A stretch of DNA of 64,000 bases from Thomasclavelia cocleata (GCF_900102365.1 NZ_FOIN01000009.1:1-64000); one strand, 5' to 3'; shown: positions 7,607 to 16,650, counted from the first letter of the stretch. Notes: generated by a model from the sequence alone, not told the origin. A program made the numbers and translations.

Positions 7607-7677
7607 GGGTAAATAGGAGATTTTAAATATTATTGAATTAATTGATAATATAAGAAGTCTCCTTTAAAAGTTTACCC
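7607..7677 (+). terminator. long hairpin closing the bacteriocin region
   Basis: GGGTAAA (7607-7613) pairs with TTTACCC (7671-7677), and GGAGA (7616-7620) pairs inside with TCTCC (7658-7662). No T-run follows directly. The stretch from here to 7810 holds no gene. Confidence 0.45.
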
Positions 7678-7810
7678 TAGAGTAAGAGAGGACCTTATAA
7701 ATCAATACTGTCTTTTTTTATAAAATGAGAAAATTCTTATTTTATTATTATCATTTTTTAAGCAATAATTATTAAAAAAAGGTTATGATATAGATGGAAA
7801 GGAGATATAG

Positions 7811-8116
7811 ATGGAAAAGTTAATAAATTATAAAAAACAAATTATTATTATTGCAATCTTGTTAATAGTCATTGTTATAGGATCTGGTATTTATATTTTA
7901 CATACAACTTTAAATAATATTAATTATTCAAAAAGTGAGGCTCATGTAGCAGCATTAAAACAATTTCCAGGAACAATCATATCTTCTTCAATAGAATATG
8001 AAAATATGAAAATATTTTATGAAATTGAAATAGAGAATCAACAGCAAGATTATATTGAAGTTAGTGTAGATGCTAAAAGTGGAAAAATTATTGGATATGA
8101 ATATAAGGAGAGGTGA
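7811..8116 (+). CDS. membrane-anchored PepSY-domain protein
   Basis: This 101-aa protein has one membrane helix (residues about 10-31, IIIIAILLIVIVIGSGIYIL). A single PepSY domain follows (SEAHVAALKQFPG...EIEIENQQQDYIEVSVDAKSGKIIGYE). PepSY domains occur on the outer face of membranes and in protease propeptides and are thought to modulate peptidases or sense the envelope. The stop overlaps the start region of the response regulator gene, so the four genes 7811-10333 form one operon. A GGAGATATAG ribosome site precedes the ATG. Confidence 0.75.
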   Translation: MEKLINYKKQIIIIAILLIVIVIGSGIYILHTTLNNINYSKSEAHVAALKQFPGTIISSSIEYENMKIFYEIEIENQQQDYIEVSVDAKSGKIIGYEYKER

Positions 8117-8118
8117 AA

Positions 8119-8772
8119 ATGGCAATATTAATAATTGAAGATGAAAAAAATATGTCAGATTTATTAAAACTTGAACTGACTCATTCAGGTTATCAGTGTG
8201 ATCAGGCATTTGATGGTGAAAAAGGATTATTAATGGCTTTAAAAAATGATTATGAACTAATTTTGTTAGATCTGATGTTGCCGCGAATAAATGGAATTGA
8301 ATTATGTCGACGTTTAAGAGAAGTTAAACAGACACCAGTGATTATGTTAACTGCTCGTGATGAAGTAATGGATAAGGTAAATGGACTACAGGTTGGAGCA
8401 GATGATTATTTAGCTAAACCATTTGCAATGGAAGAGTTATTAGCTCGAATCAGTGCGTTATTGAGAAGAATAAACATTCAAAAAGCTGAACTTGAGTATA
8501 GTTATAGTGATATAAGAATAGATACTAGTAAACGGAAGGTTTATTTTAAGGATAAAGAAATAGTTTTAACAGCAACTGAATTTGATCTATTAACTTTATT
8601 AGTTAAAAATGGTGGTAATGTTGTTAGACGAGATATGATTTTAGATGAAGTTTGGGGCTATGATGATGAAGTATCAACTAATGTGGTGGAAGTATATATT
8701 CGTTATTTAAGAAATAAAATAGCTGGTATTAAAATTGAAACAGTTCGTGGTGTTGGGTATCGTTTATCATGA
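8119..8772 (+). CDS. OmpR/PhoB-family response regulator
   Basis: The product is 217 aa from ATG 8119, 8 bases after AAGGAG; an in-frame GTG at 8113 is too close to that site. The receiver has the acidic IIEDE pocket, phospho-acceptor Asp51 (LILLDLMLP), Thr in MLTARD and Lys in YLAKPF. A C-terminal winged helix (about 120-217, ATEFDLLTLLVKN, VVEVYIRYLRNKI, IETVRGVGYRLS) binds DNA. It is encoded between a PepSY protein and its histidine kinase, whose start overlaps its stop. It probably controls envelope or PepSY-linked genes. Confidence 0.95.
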   Translation: MAILIIEDEKNMSDLLKLELTHSGYQCDQAFDGEKGLLMALKNDYELILLDLMLPRINGIELCRRLREVKQTPVIMLTARDEVMDKVNGLQVGADDYLAKPFAMEELLARISALLRRINIQKAELEYSYSDIRIDTSKRKVYFKDKEIVLTATEFDLLTLLVKNGGNVVRRDMILDEVWGYDDEVSTNVVEVYIRYLRNKIAGIKIETVRGVGYRLS

Positions 8773-9830
8773 AATTAAAATCGTTACGTCAACAATTAAT
8801 TAGGAGTACTTCAAGTATTATCATGGCAGTAATTATTGTCTTTAGTTTGATTATTCTTCTTTATATGGGATATTATATGTTGATTATTGGTAAAATCTAT
8901 GCAATGGATGAGAATTTGATTACACCTGTGGCGGGAATTGTTATTTTGTTATTAGGTATTTTAATTGTAGTTGCATTGTTTGCTAGTATAATTTGTAGTG
9001 TGATGATTAGTAAAAGATTTCTTAAAACTGTTGATCAATTCACAAAAAATATACAAGAAATTAAAAATAAAGGGTTAAGTCGCCGATTAGTTATTGAGGG
9101 AAATGATGAATTAGCTTTATTAGGTAGAGAATTCAATGAAACATTAGATCAGGTTGAGCGCTCTATGATGCAACAAAATCAGTTTGTAAGTGATGCTTCT
9201 CATGAATTGAAAACACCACTAGCAATCATAAAAGGTAATCTTGACATGCTTCAACGATGGGGGAAAGATGATCTAACTATTTTAAATAATTCTCTTGAAG
9301 TGACAAGTAAGGAAGTTGGACGCTTAGCTCAATTGTGTAATGAATTATTGCATTTAACAAGAGATGTGGATACTAGTTGTGAAGAGCCAGTTGATTTATC
9401 TATTGTAATTAAAGATACGATTAGTGATTTTAAAGAAGTTCATCCTGAGTTTGATTTTGATATTTATCTTAATTCAGCTACTAAAATTTGGATTCGTTTT
9501 GAACATTTAAAACAACTTTTAATTATTTTGATTGATAATGCTATTAAATATGCTAAAGAAGATAAAGGTAGAATAGAAATATATTATGATGGTATTGAAT
9601 TAAAAATAAAAGATTATGGTATTGGTATTGCTGAAGAGAAAATCCCATATATATTTGATCGGTTTTATCGAGTGGATGAAGCCCGAAGTCAAAGTAATAA
9701 TAATTTTGGATTAGGTTTAGCAATAGCTAAAAGAATATGCAGTTATTATGGATATGAAATTAGTGTTGAAAGTATTATTAATGAATATACAATTTTTACA
9801 ATTATATTTGAGAAGAGGACAGAAAAATGA
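8769..9830 (+). CDS. sensor histidine kinase
   Basis: This 353-aa protein has two membrane helices (about 17-41 and 51-82) with only a very short outer loop. A HAMP region, HisKA domain with His145 (SDASHELKTP) and HATPase domain follow: N-box LIDNAIKYAKE, G1 DYGIGI, F-box YIFDRFYRVD, G2 FGLGLAIAK. The short external loop suggests it senses within the membrane or through a partner such as the flanking PepSY proteins. Starts and stops overlap by four bases on both sides (ATGA), so it is translationally coupled. Confidence 0.95.
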   Translation: MKLKSLRQQLIRSTSSIIMAVIIVFSLIILLYMGYYMLIIGKIYAMDENLITPVAGIVILLLGILIVVALFASIICSVMISKRFLKTVDQFTKNIQEIKNKGLSRRLVIEGNDELALLGREFNETLDQVERSMMQQNQFVSDASHELKTPLAIIKGNLDMLQRWGKDDLTILNNSLEVTSKEVGRLAQLCNELLHLTRDVDTSCEEPVDLSIVIKDTISDFKEVHPEFDFDIYLNSATKIWIRFEHLKQLLIILIDNAIKYAKEDKGRIEIYYDGIELKIKDYGIGIAEEKIPYIFDRFYRVDEARSQSNNNFGLGLAIAKRICSYYGYEISVESIINEYTIFTIIFEKRTEK

Positions 9831-10333
9831 AAAAAATTATATTATTAGTTTTAATTACAATTGCTTTAGTTGGGTGCAATCAAAAAGTTAATGCTTTAAC
9901 TATAGAAGAAGCTCAAGAAATTGCTTTAAAAGAAGTCGCAGGAAAGGTTTTAAAAGCTAAGGAAGATAAAGAAGATGGAGTAAGTTACTACGATTTTACA
10001 ATTATCACAGATACTGAAAAATATGAAGTAGAAATAGATGCAAATAGTGGTAAAGTTTTAAAAATGGAAAAAGATGATGATTATATAAAAATAAATTCTA
10101 ATCCAGTTGAACCAGCAAATACAAATACATTAATCACTATTGAACAAGCACAGCAGATTGCTTTAGAACGTGTTGGTGAAGGTTATTTAACTAAAAGTGA
10201 ATTAGATTATGATGATGGTATTAAGAAGTATGAAATAGAAATCAAAAATGGTAATAAAGAATATGAGATTGAAATTAATGCAGATACTGGTGAGATTATT
10301 AAGTATGAAGAAGATAATGATTTAAGGGATTGA
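9827..10333 (+). CDS. lipoprotein with two PepSY domains
   Basis: The 168-aa product has a lipobox leader (LLVLITIALVGC, Cys16). Two tandem PepSY repeats follow: TIEEAQEIALKEVAGK...YEVEIDANSGKVLKME and TIEQAQQIALERVGEG...YEIEINADTGEIIKYE. It should be anchored on the outer membrane face after lipidation. As the last gene of the PepSY-regulator-kinase operon, it may be part of the sensory arrangement or the main output of the system; similar PepSY/two-component clusters are common in Bacillota. Confidence 0.88.
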   Translation: MKKIILLVLITIALVGCNQKVNALTIEEAQEIALKEVAGKVLKAKEDKEDGVSYYDFTIITDTEKYEVEIDANSGKVLKMEKDDDYIKINSNPVEPANTNTLITIEQAQQIALERVGEGYLTKSELDYDDGIKKYEIEIKNGNKEYEIEINADTGEIIKYEEDNDLRD

Positions 10334-10353
10334 TTAGATCAATTCCTTTTTTT
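10326..10353 (+). terminator. terminator of the PepSY/two-component operon
   Basis: GGGATTGAT (10326-10334) pairs with ATCAATTCC (10338-10346, one G-T pair) and is followed by seven T. The stem includes the stop codon of the lipoprotein gene. Confidence 0.85.
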
Positions 10354-10500
10354 GTTAATAATTAGTTATGAATCTATCATAATTAGACAAAATATTTAAA
10401 TAAAATATGGTTAAGTAGATAGGTAGTCTTTTAGTTAATTGCATAAATTAGTATTTCATGAATATAGATAGAGTAGATAGTCAATATGGAGGTTAAAAAT

Positions 10501-10704
10501 ATGTCAATAAAACCATTGATCTTAGGTGTATCTATTACACTAGGTCTTTTAGCAATAACTGTAACTTTAAGGTTTATTATATATCCTCTTTGGATAATGT
10601 GGATTCAAAGAAAAGAAGAATTAGAAAAGGAAGTTATGTTGACAAATGATTATCAAGATAAAACTATAGAAATTAAAATAAATGGTAGAAAATTAATCAA
10701 CTGA
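10501..10704 (+). CDS. small single-TM protein, unknown
   Basis: The product is 67 aa from the ATG at 10501, 8 bases after a GGAGG; the in-frame ATG at 10486 lies upstream of that site. It has one membrane helix (about 5-30, ILGVSITLGLLAITVTLRFII). A YPLWIMWIQRKEELEKE boundary follows, then a polar tail that ends DKTIEIKINGRKLIN. The topology recalls PspB-like or PspC-like small envelope proteins, but no motif secures it. It is followed by a weak hairpin and the 10759 gene. Confidence 0.6.
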   Translation: MSIKPLILGVSITLGLLAITVTLRFIIYPLWIMWIQRKEELEKEVMLTNDYQDKTIEIKINGRKLIN

Positions 10705-10713
10705 TTTTGACTA

Positions 10714-10732
10714 CATAGTAAAATTTTTTACT
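10714..10732 (+). terminator. weak AT hairpin between two small genes
   Basis: ATAGTAAAA and TTTTACTA can pair around 10714-10732, but the stem is nearly pure AT, so termination is doubtful. Confidence 0.3.
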
Positions 10733-10758
10733 AAGTATTTTTTGAAAGGAGCATTATT

Positions 10759-10980
10759 GTGATAGATTTGTTAGTTGATAGTGAAAGCTTTGATATGATA
10801 GAAAGAGGTTCAATAAGTCATTTAATTGTTTGTAAAGAAGAAGGAATTCAAATGGGGGATCTTGTATCTTTACATGATGATAATAATAAAGTAAATTGTG
10901 TTGTAAAGGTTAATTATATTGATTGTGAGGGGTCTGGAGTAGATGAGAATTATTGTATTTTAAATGTAAAAAAATTATAA
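10759..10980 (+). CDS. small ASCH/DUF3850-like protein
   Basis: The 73-aa protein starts at GTG 10759, 7 bases after AAGGAG. The order S-E-S-F-D-M-I-E-R-G, then G-I-Q-M-G-D-L-V-S-L, then a beta strand CVVKVNYID ending in CILNVKK matches the small PUA/ASCH fold of DUF3850-type proteins. In these a residue pattern after an F-x-x-V-x-x-G helix is followed by G-D-x-L. ASCH domains are proposed to bind RNA or modified nucleosides. The match is by pattern only and the function is unknown. Confidence 0.5.
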   Translation: MIDLLVDSESFDMIERGSISHLIVCKEEGIQMGDLVSLHDDNNKVNCVVKVNYIDCEGSGVDENYCILNVKKL

Positions 10981-10983
10981 AAA

Positions 10984-11003
10984 AAGCCCTTATTGAAGGG
11001 CTT
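10984..11003 (-). terminator. terminator of the ABC-F gene
   Basis: AAGCCCTT (10984-10991) and AAGGGCTT (10996-11003) form a perfect 8-bp stem with an ATTG loop. Read on the minus strand it is followed by seven T. The stem covers the ABC-F stop codon. Confidence 0.85.
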
Positions 11004-12843
11004 CCCATTCTTCCATTAATTCATTTAAATTATTTTCTAATAAATTAATTTCATCATTGATTTGATTGTACTTTTGATAATCATTTAATACAGATTCATC
11101 TTGTAATTGATTATTTAACATATTAATTTGATTTTCTAAGTTAGAAATTTGTGTTTCTACTTTTTTTATTTTATTTTGTTGTTTACGATACAATGCATTT
11201 TGTTGTTTCATATTTAAATAATCAACGTTTTCTTTTTTTACAGGCTGATTAATAATTTTATTACTAAAATATGTATCATAATTACCATCATAGCTAATAG
11301 CTTTGTTATTAGTGAGTTCAATAACTCTAGTAGCTACTTTATTGATAAAATAGCGGTCATGACTGATAAAGAAAATAGTTCCTTCAAATTGATTTAAAGC
11401 ATCTTCAAGTACTTCTTTAGATGCTATATCTAAGTGGTTAGTAGGTTCATCAAGAACTAAAAAATTAGCCTGTTTTAATAAGATTTCTGTTAAAACAACT
11501 CGTCCTTTTTCACCACCAGATAAAAGAGAGATTTCTTTAAAAACATCATCGCTTTTAAAATTAAATAAAGCTAAACTGTTACGGATTTCAGTATTAGTCA
11601 TTTTAGGAAAGTTATCACTGATTTCATCAAAAATTGTTTTATTCATTGATAGTGTTTGATGTTCTTGATCATAATATGCTAAATCTACTTTACTGCCAAA
11701 CTTTATTTTTCCTTGATAAGGAAGAAGGTCATTTAAAATGGTTCTAAATAAAGTTGTTTTACCAATTCCATTATCTCCTACAAGAGCAACACGTTCTTGT
11801 TTTTTTATATCAATATTAATATTCTTAAATAATATTTCATCAAATTTTACAGCTAAATCTTCTATTTTTAGAATATCAAATCCTGCTTCTCTTTTAGGTT
11901 TAAAACTAATTGTAATAGTATCAGGTAGATTTTCTGGACGTTCAATACGTTCAATTTTTGCTAATTGTTTTTCTTTAGATTCAGCTCTTTTTACTTGTTT
12001 TTCACGATTATATGATTTTAAAGTATCAATACTTTCTTGAATTCTTTTAATCTCCTTTTGTTGATTTAAATAATGCTTTAAGTCAACTGCTCGTTGTTTC
12101 TTTTTTAAAAGAGAATATTCATCATATTTACATTTATATGTTTTAGATTTCCCATTTTCAATTTCAACTATTTTATTTGAAACCTGATCAATAAAATAAC
12201 GATCATGGCTAACAATTATAACTGCATGGGGATAGTTTTTTAAATATCCCTCTAAAAAATTAATTGCCATACTATCAAGGTGATTAGTAGGTTCATCAAG
12301 TAACAATAATTTTGGTTCTTGTAATAGCATTTTAGCTAGTGCTAATCTTGTTTTCTGTCCACCAGACAACATAGATACTTTATAGTTTAGCTCTTCTTTA
12401 CTAAATCCTAAGCCTTTTAAGACACCAGTTAATTTACTTGGATAACTATAACCATCACATTCTTGAAATTCATGTGATAACCTGTCATATTCATTTAATA
12501 TTTTTTCACTATGATCATATGACATTAAAGCTTCTAATTCATGTAGTCTATTTTCTATAGCAATTAATGGCGCAAATACATCTAAACCGATTTCATATAC
12601 AGTTTTATCCATTTTCAAATCGTGCTGTTGTTTTAAATATCCCAAAGATAATTCTTTATTACAAAAAAGATTACCATTATCATATTCTTCTTCACCAGAA
12701 ATAATTTTGAGTATTGTAGTTTTTCCGGCTCCATTGACGCCGATAATTGCGACTTTATCATGATCATCAATTTTAAAAGTTATGTCTTTTAATAAGGGAA
12801 TTCCTTGAAAAGATTTTGTTATATTTGAACATTCAATTAACAT
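10990..12843 (-). CDS. ABC-F family ATPase (ribosome-associated type)
   Basis: The 617-aa protein has two nucleotide-binding domains and no membrane segments. Domain 1 has GVNGAGKTT, LSGGQKTRLALAK and LLLLDEPTNHLD. Domain 2 has GDNGIGKTT, LSGGEKGRVVLTE and FLVLDEPTNHLD. A charged linker (YLNQQKEIKRIQE...) lies between them and a C-terminal coiled coil follows (about 545-615). Such proteins act on the ribosome (EttA/Uup/YdiF class); the C-terminal coiled coil favours a Uup/YdiF-like member over the short EttA. Resistance-type ABC-F proteins cannot be excluded. ATG 12843 is preferred over GTG 12852, which overlaps the GGTGAT ribosome site. Confidence 0.9.
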   Translation of the reverse strand: MLIECSNITKSFQGIPLLKDITFKIDDHDKVAIIGVNGAGKTTILKIISGEEEYDNGNLFCNKELSLGYLKQQHDLKMDKTVYEIGLDVFAPLIAIENRLHELEALMSYDHSEKILNEYDRLSHEFQECDGYSYPSKLTGVLKGLGFSKEELNYKVSMLSGGQKTRLALAKMLLQEPKLLLLDEPTNHLDSMAINFLEGYLKNYPHAVIIVSHDRYFIDQVSNKIVEIENGKSKTYKCKYDEYSLLKKKQRAVDLKHYLNQQKEIKRIQESIDTLKSYNREKQVKRAESKEKQLAKIERIERPENLPDTITISFKPKREAGFDILKIEDLAVKFDEILFKNINIDIKKQERVALVGDNGIGKTTLFRTILNDLLPYQGKIKFGSKVDLAYYDQEHQTLSMNKTIFDEISDNFPKMTNTEIRNSLALFNFKSDDVFKEISLLSGGEKGRVVLTEILLKQANFLVLDEPTNHLDIASKEVLEDALNQFEGTIFFISHDRYFINKVATRVIELTNNKAISYDGNYDTYFSNKIINQPVKKENVDYLNMKQQNALYRKQQNKIKKVETQISNLENQINMLNNQLQDESVLNDYQKYNQINDEINLLENNLNELMEEWEALQ

Positions 12844-12958
12844 TTTTATCACCGCATGTATTTTAACATATTTTTAGAGTTATTAATATGTAAATTTAAT
12901 AGTTGTAATAATAATGTTTCATTTTTAGAACATTTTATGTGAAATTTCAATCAAAGGG

Positions 12959-12997
12959 TTGTAATAAGGATTGTTTTTTTGTATAATTGTATGCAAT
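12959..12997 (+). promoter_or_regulatory. promoter of the aconitase operon with candidate GntR operator
   Basis: TTGTAA (12959-12964), a 17-base spacer and TATAAT (12982-12987) form a clean vegetative promoter. The dyad ATTGTATGCAAT (12986-12997) overlaps the -10 end and the likely +1. Dyads of the TTGTATACAA kind are typical of FadR-subfamily GntR repressors, and such a regulator is the third gene of the operon. Confidence 0.65.
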
Positions 12998-13021
12998 ATA
13001 AGAAGATGGGGGTATACCGCA

Positions 13022-14947
13022 ATGGGTATGAATTTAGCATATAAAATTTTAAGCAGTAAACTTAAAGATGGAGAACTTATTCCTGGTCAACAAATTGGAA
13101 TTCAAATTGATCAAACATTGACACAAGATTCTACAGGAACTATGGCATATCTTCAATTAGAGGCAATGAATATCAAACATGTTGCAGTTGAAAAAGCAGT
13201 AGCATATATAGATCATAATATGTTACAAACAGGATTTGAAAATATGGATGATCACGAATTTATTCGCAGTGTGGCGAAAAAACATGGAATTGTTTTTTCA
13301 AAACCAGGAAATGGTGTTTGCCATCAATTACAATTAGAAAACTTTTCAAAACCAGGGAAAACTTTGGTTGGTTCTGATTCTCATACACCTACTTGTGGCG
13401 CAATGGGAATGATTGCTATTGGGGCAGGGGGACTAGATGTCGCTGTAGCAATGGCAACTGGTAAATATTATTTACAGTGCCCTAGTGTAGTTAAAGTTAA
13501 TTTAACTGGTAAAAAAGCACCATGGGTAAGTGCTAAAGATATTATTTTATATATTTTACAGCAATTAACCGTTAAAGGTGGCGTTAATAAAATTATTGAA
13601 TATACAGGAGAAGGAATTGCTTCATTATCACTTACTGATCGTGCAACGATTTGTAACATGGGAGCTGAGCTTGGAGCTACTACATCAGTTTTTCCAACTG
13701 ATGAAAGAACAAAAGAATACTTAGTACAACAGGGACGTGAGGAAGATTATATTGAAATGAAAGCAGATGAAGATGCTGCATATGATCAAGAGTTAGATGT
13801 TGATTTAAGTAAACTGGTACCAATGACAGCTAAACCTCATAGTCCAGATGCAGTAGTACCTGTAAAAGAACTTGAAGGAATGAAAGTAAATCAGGTAGTA
13901 ATTGGAAGTTGTACTAATTCATCATTTGCTGATATGATGAAAGCTGCCAAGATTTTAAAAGGGCGTAAAGTTGCTAATCATGTTTCTTTAGTAATTGCGC
14001 CAGGATCAAGTTCAATTCTAGCAATGCTTTCACAAAATGGAGCATTAGCTGACATGGTTCAGGCAGGAGCTAGAATTCTTGAATGTGGTTGTGGACCATG
14101 TATTGGAATGGGACAGGCACCACTTTCTAAAGGAGTATCTTTAAGAACGATCAACCGTAATTTTAAAGGACGTTCAGGAACTAATGATGCTAGTGTGTAT
14201 TTAGTATCACCTGAAATCGCAGCTTTAAGTGCGATTAAAGGATATATGTCAGAAGAATTTAAGGATGATATGTATTTAGATGAAGTACCTAATACACCAT
14301 TTGTTAAAAATAGAAATTTCTTTATTGATGAATATGATGAAAATAATGAAGTATATATGGGTCCAAATATTAAACCAGTTCCTCGTGGTGATAAGATTAG
14401 CGATGAGATTAGTGGTAAAGTGGTTTTAAAAGTTGGAGATAATATTTCAACTGATCATATTGTTCCTTCAGATAGCAAATTATTACCATATCGTTCAAAT
14501 GTTCCGCATTTAGCTAAATTCTCATTTAGTAAAGTTGATCCAGAATTTTATGATCGAGCAATTGCTAATGATGGTGGTTTTATTGTTGGAGGAGATAATT
14601 ATGGTCAAGGAAGTTCGAGGGAACATGCTGCATTAGTGCCAAATTATTTAAAAATTAAAGCAATTTTTGCTGTATCTTTTGCAAGAATTCATCGTTCAAA
14701 TTTAATTAATAATGGTATATTACCATTAGTTATTGAGGCAAAGGATCAAGATTTCTTTAATGATCAAGATAATTATAAAATTGTAAATATTAAAGAAGTT
14801 GTTGATCATAATGGCAAGGTAAAAGTGATTAATGAGACTACTAATGAATCAATTGAGGCATCATTAACATTATCACCTCGTGAAAAGGTTATGATCAATT
14901 ATGGTGGTTTATTAAATGCAATTAAAGAACTAGGAGGGGAATTTTAA
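13022..14947 (+). CDS. acnA: aconitate hydratase
   Basis: The 641-aa enzyme interconverts citrate and isocitrate. Fe-S ligands are visible as CTN in VVIGSCTNSS and as C-G-C in LECGCGPCIGMG. Other signatures are GSDSHTPTCGAMGMIAIGAGG and the C-terminal swivel motif DNYGQGSSREHAALVPNYL. The length is short of the 750-900-aa classical AcnA and corresponds to the compact hydratase form of Bacillota; the exact subfamily is uncertain. ATG 13022 (MGMNLAYK) lies 9 bases after GGGGG; the upstream open frame has no ribosome site. It is the first gene of an operon with isocitrate dehydrogenase and a GntR regulator, supplying 2-oxoglutarate. Confidence 0.92.
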   Translation: MGMNLAYKILSSKLKDGELIPGQQIGIQIDQTLTQDSTGTMAYLQLEAMNIKHVAVEKAVAYIDHNMLQTGFENMDDHEFIRSVAKKHGIVFSKPGNGVCHQLQLENFSKPGKTLVGSDSHTPTCGAMGMIAIGAGGLDVAVAMATGKYYLQCPSVVKVNLTGKKAPWVSAKDIILYILQQLTVKGGVNKIIEYTGEGIASLSLTDRATICNMGAELGATTSVFPTDERTKEYLVQQGREEDYIEMKADEDAAYDQELDVDLSKLVPMTAKPHSPDAVVPVKELEGMKVNQVVIGSCTNSSFADMMKAAKILKGRKVANHVSLVIAPGSSSILAMLSQNGALADMVQAGARILECGCGPCIGMGQAPLSKGVSLRTINRNFKGRSGTNDASVYLVSPEIAALSAIKGYMSEEFKDDMYLDEVPNTPFVKNRNFFIDEYDENNEVYMGPNIKPVPRGDKISDEISGKVVLKVGDNISTDHIVPSDSKLLPYRSNVPHLAKFSFSKVDPEFYDRAIANDGGFIVGGDNYGQGSSREHAALVPNYLKIKAIFAVSFARIHRSNLINNGILPLVIEAKDQDFFNDQDNYKIVNIKEVVDHNGKVKVINETTNESIEASLTLSPREKVMINYGGLLNAIKELGGEF

Positions 14948-15942
14948 TGAAGGCTGTATTGATTCCAGGTGATGGAATAGGTAAAGAAATATCTAAAAGT
15001 GTAGTTGATATTACTAAAGCGATGAATCTTGATATTGAGTGGGTAGAATATCAGGCAGGTGCTGAATATGCAACAAAGACAAAAGAGGTTTTTGAACCTG
15101 GTTTAGTAGATGCAATTAAAGAGTATAAATGGGCATTAAAAGGGCCTACAGCTACGCCAATAGGAACAGGATTTAGAAGTGTTAATGTAGCATTGCGTCA
15201 GCAATTTGCAACTTATGCAAATGTTCGGCCAATCAAATCTTTTAAAGGAATTAATTCCCGTTATGAAGATATTGATTTAGTTATGATTCGTGAAAATACA
15301 GAAGATTTGTATAAAGGGATTGAATATATGATCAATCCAAATATGGCAAATGGAATCAAATTGATTACTCGTGAGGCAAGTGAAAAGATTTGTCGTTATG
15401 CTTTTGATTATGCTAAAAATAATGGTCGTAAAAAAGTTACTGCTGTTCATAAAGCAAATATTATGAAATATACAGATGGTTTATTTTTAGAGGCTTTTAG
15501 AGAGGTTGCCAAAGAATATCCAGAAATCGAACCACAAGAAGTTATTGTTGATAATATGTGTATGCAATTGGTAATTCGTCCAGAAACTTTTGATGTATTA
15601 GTAGCTCCAAATTTATATGGTGATATTGTTTCTGATTTATGTGCAGGTTTAGTTGGTGGTTTAGGATTTGCACCTAGTGGAAATATTGGTGATGAATATC
15701 GAATTTATGAAGCTGTTCATGGTAGCGCACCAGATATTGCTGGTAAAGGTATTGCTAATCCAAGTGCATTATTATTAGCTTTTGTATTGATGTTAGAAGC
15801 ACTAGGAAAATTAGATGATGCAAATAGATTGAAAGCTGCATTAGCTGCTGTAGTAGAAGAAGGTGTTACAATCACTCCAGATATTGGTGGAAATGCTTCT
15901 ACTGAGGAATTTACAGCTGCAATCATTAGAAAGTTAGGGTAA
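14947..15942 (+). CDS. isocitrate dehydrogenase, NAD-type
   Basis: The 331-aa protein belongs to the beta-decarboxylating dehydrogenases: GDGIGKEI at the start, TPIGTGFRSVNVALRQQF substrate-binding region, RENTEDLYKGIEY, K-A-N-I-M-K, LYGDIVSDL and the nucleotide loop EAVHGSAPDIAGKGIANPSA. The short form and the loop resemble NAD-dependent isocitrate dehydrogenases of anaerobes; isopropylmalate or homoisocitrate dehydrogenase are less likely given the adjacent aconitase. Its ATG shares one base with the aconitase stop (TAATG), so it is translationally coupled. It makes 2-oxoglutarate, presumably for glutamate synthesis. Confidence 0.88.
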   Translation: MKAVLIPGDGIGKEISKSVVDITKAMNLDIEWVEYQAGAEYATKTKEVFEPGLVDAIKEYKWALKGPTATPIGTGFRSVNVALRQQFATYANVRPIKSFKGINSRYEDIDLVMIRENTEDLYKGIEYMINPNMANGIKLITREASEKICRYAFDYAKNNGRKKVTAVHKANIMKYTDGLFLEAFREVAKEYPEIEPQEVIVDNMCMQLVIRPETFDVLVAPNLYGDIVSDLCAGLVGGLGFAPSGNIGDEYRIYEAVHGSAPDIAGKGIANPSALLLAFVLMLEALGKLDDANRLKAALAAVVEEGVTITPDIGGNASTEEFTAAIIRKLG

Positions 15943-15945
15943 ATT

Positions 15946-16635
15946 ATGACAAAGAACTTATTAGAAAACACAGGACATGGGTCATTAGGAAATAAAATTT
16001 TTACCGTACTTCGTGATAAAATTTTAAATGAGGAATACACACAAGGTCAAAAACTTAATGAAGTTGCTTTATCTAAAGAGTTAAATATTTCTAGAACACC
16101 GATTCGTGAAGCTTTAAAGCAATTAGAATTAGAAGGTTTAGTAAAAAGTATTCCTAATAAAGGTGTTTATGTTTTAGGATTTTCACATCGTGATATTGAT
16201 GATATGCTTGAAATTCGTTATGCATTAGAAGGATTAGCGATTCAATTTGCGATAGAGAGAATAAATGATGAAGAATTAAAAAAGATTAAAGAAGTATATG
16301 ATTTAATGGAATTTTATGCTGTAAAAGGAGATCAGGAGAGGTTTAATGAAGTTAATATAGCTTTTCATGAGGCAATTTATCGTTGTACTCAATCAAAATA
16401 TTTTGAACAATTGCTAACAGATATAAATTATTATATTCATGTAACTTCTAGGCATTCAATTCGTCAACCAGATCGCTTAGTATCGGCAGCTAAGGAGCAT
16501 CGTGAAATATATGAAGCGATTTTAGCTCGTGATAAAGAACTAGCTAAAGAAAAGATTCAACATCATATTAGAAAAACACAGATGTTAGTAAGAAATTACT
16601 ATGAGAAAAAAAATAAATCAGAGGATAAAGGCTAA
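15946..16635 (+). CDS. GntR-family regulator (FadR/FCD subfamily)
   Basis: The 229-aa protein has an N-terminal winged helix (about 15-80: LNEVALSKELNISRTPIREALKQLELEGLV) and a C-terminal helical FCD effector domain (about 88-222). The metal/ligand histidine pattern of FCD is visible in IAFHEAIYRC, and in the conserved EHREIYEAI and KEKIQHHI. It is in the same operon as aconitase and isocitrate dehydrogenase (3-base gap) and probably represses it through the dyad at 12986-12997, responding to a carboxylic acid such as citrate (inference). Confidence 0.88.
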   Translation: MTKNLLENTGHGSLGNKIFTVLRDKILNEEYTQGQKLNEVALSKELNISRTPIREALKQLELEGLVKSIPNKGVYVLGFSHRDIDDMLEIRYALEGLAIQFAIERINDEELKKIKEVYDLMEFYAVKGDQERFNEVNIAFHEAIYRCTQSKYFEQLLTDINYYIHVTSRHSIRQPDRLVSAAKEHREIYEAILARDKELAKEKIQHHIRKTQMLVRNYYEKKNKSEDKG

Positions 16636-16650
16636 ATGGCCTTTTCTTTT
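16627..16650 (+). terminator. terminator of the aconitase operon
   Basis: AAAGGC (16627-16632) pairs with GCCTTT (16639-16644), followed by TCTTTTT. The stem covers the end of the GntR gene. Confidence 0.8.
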
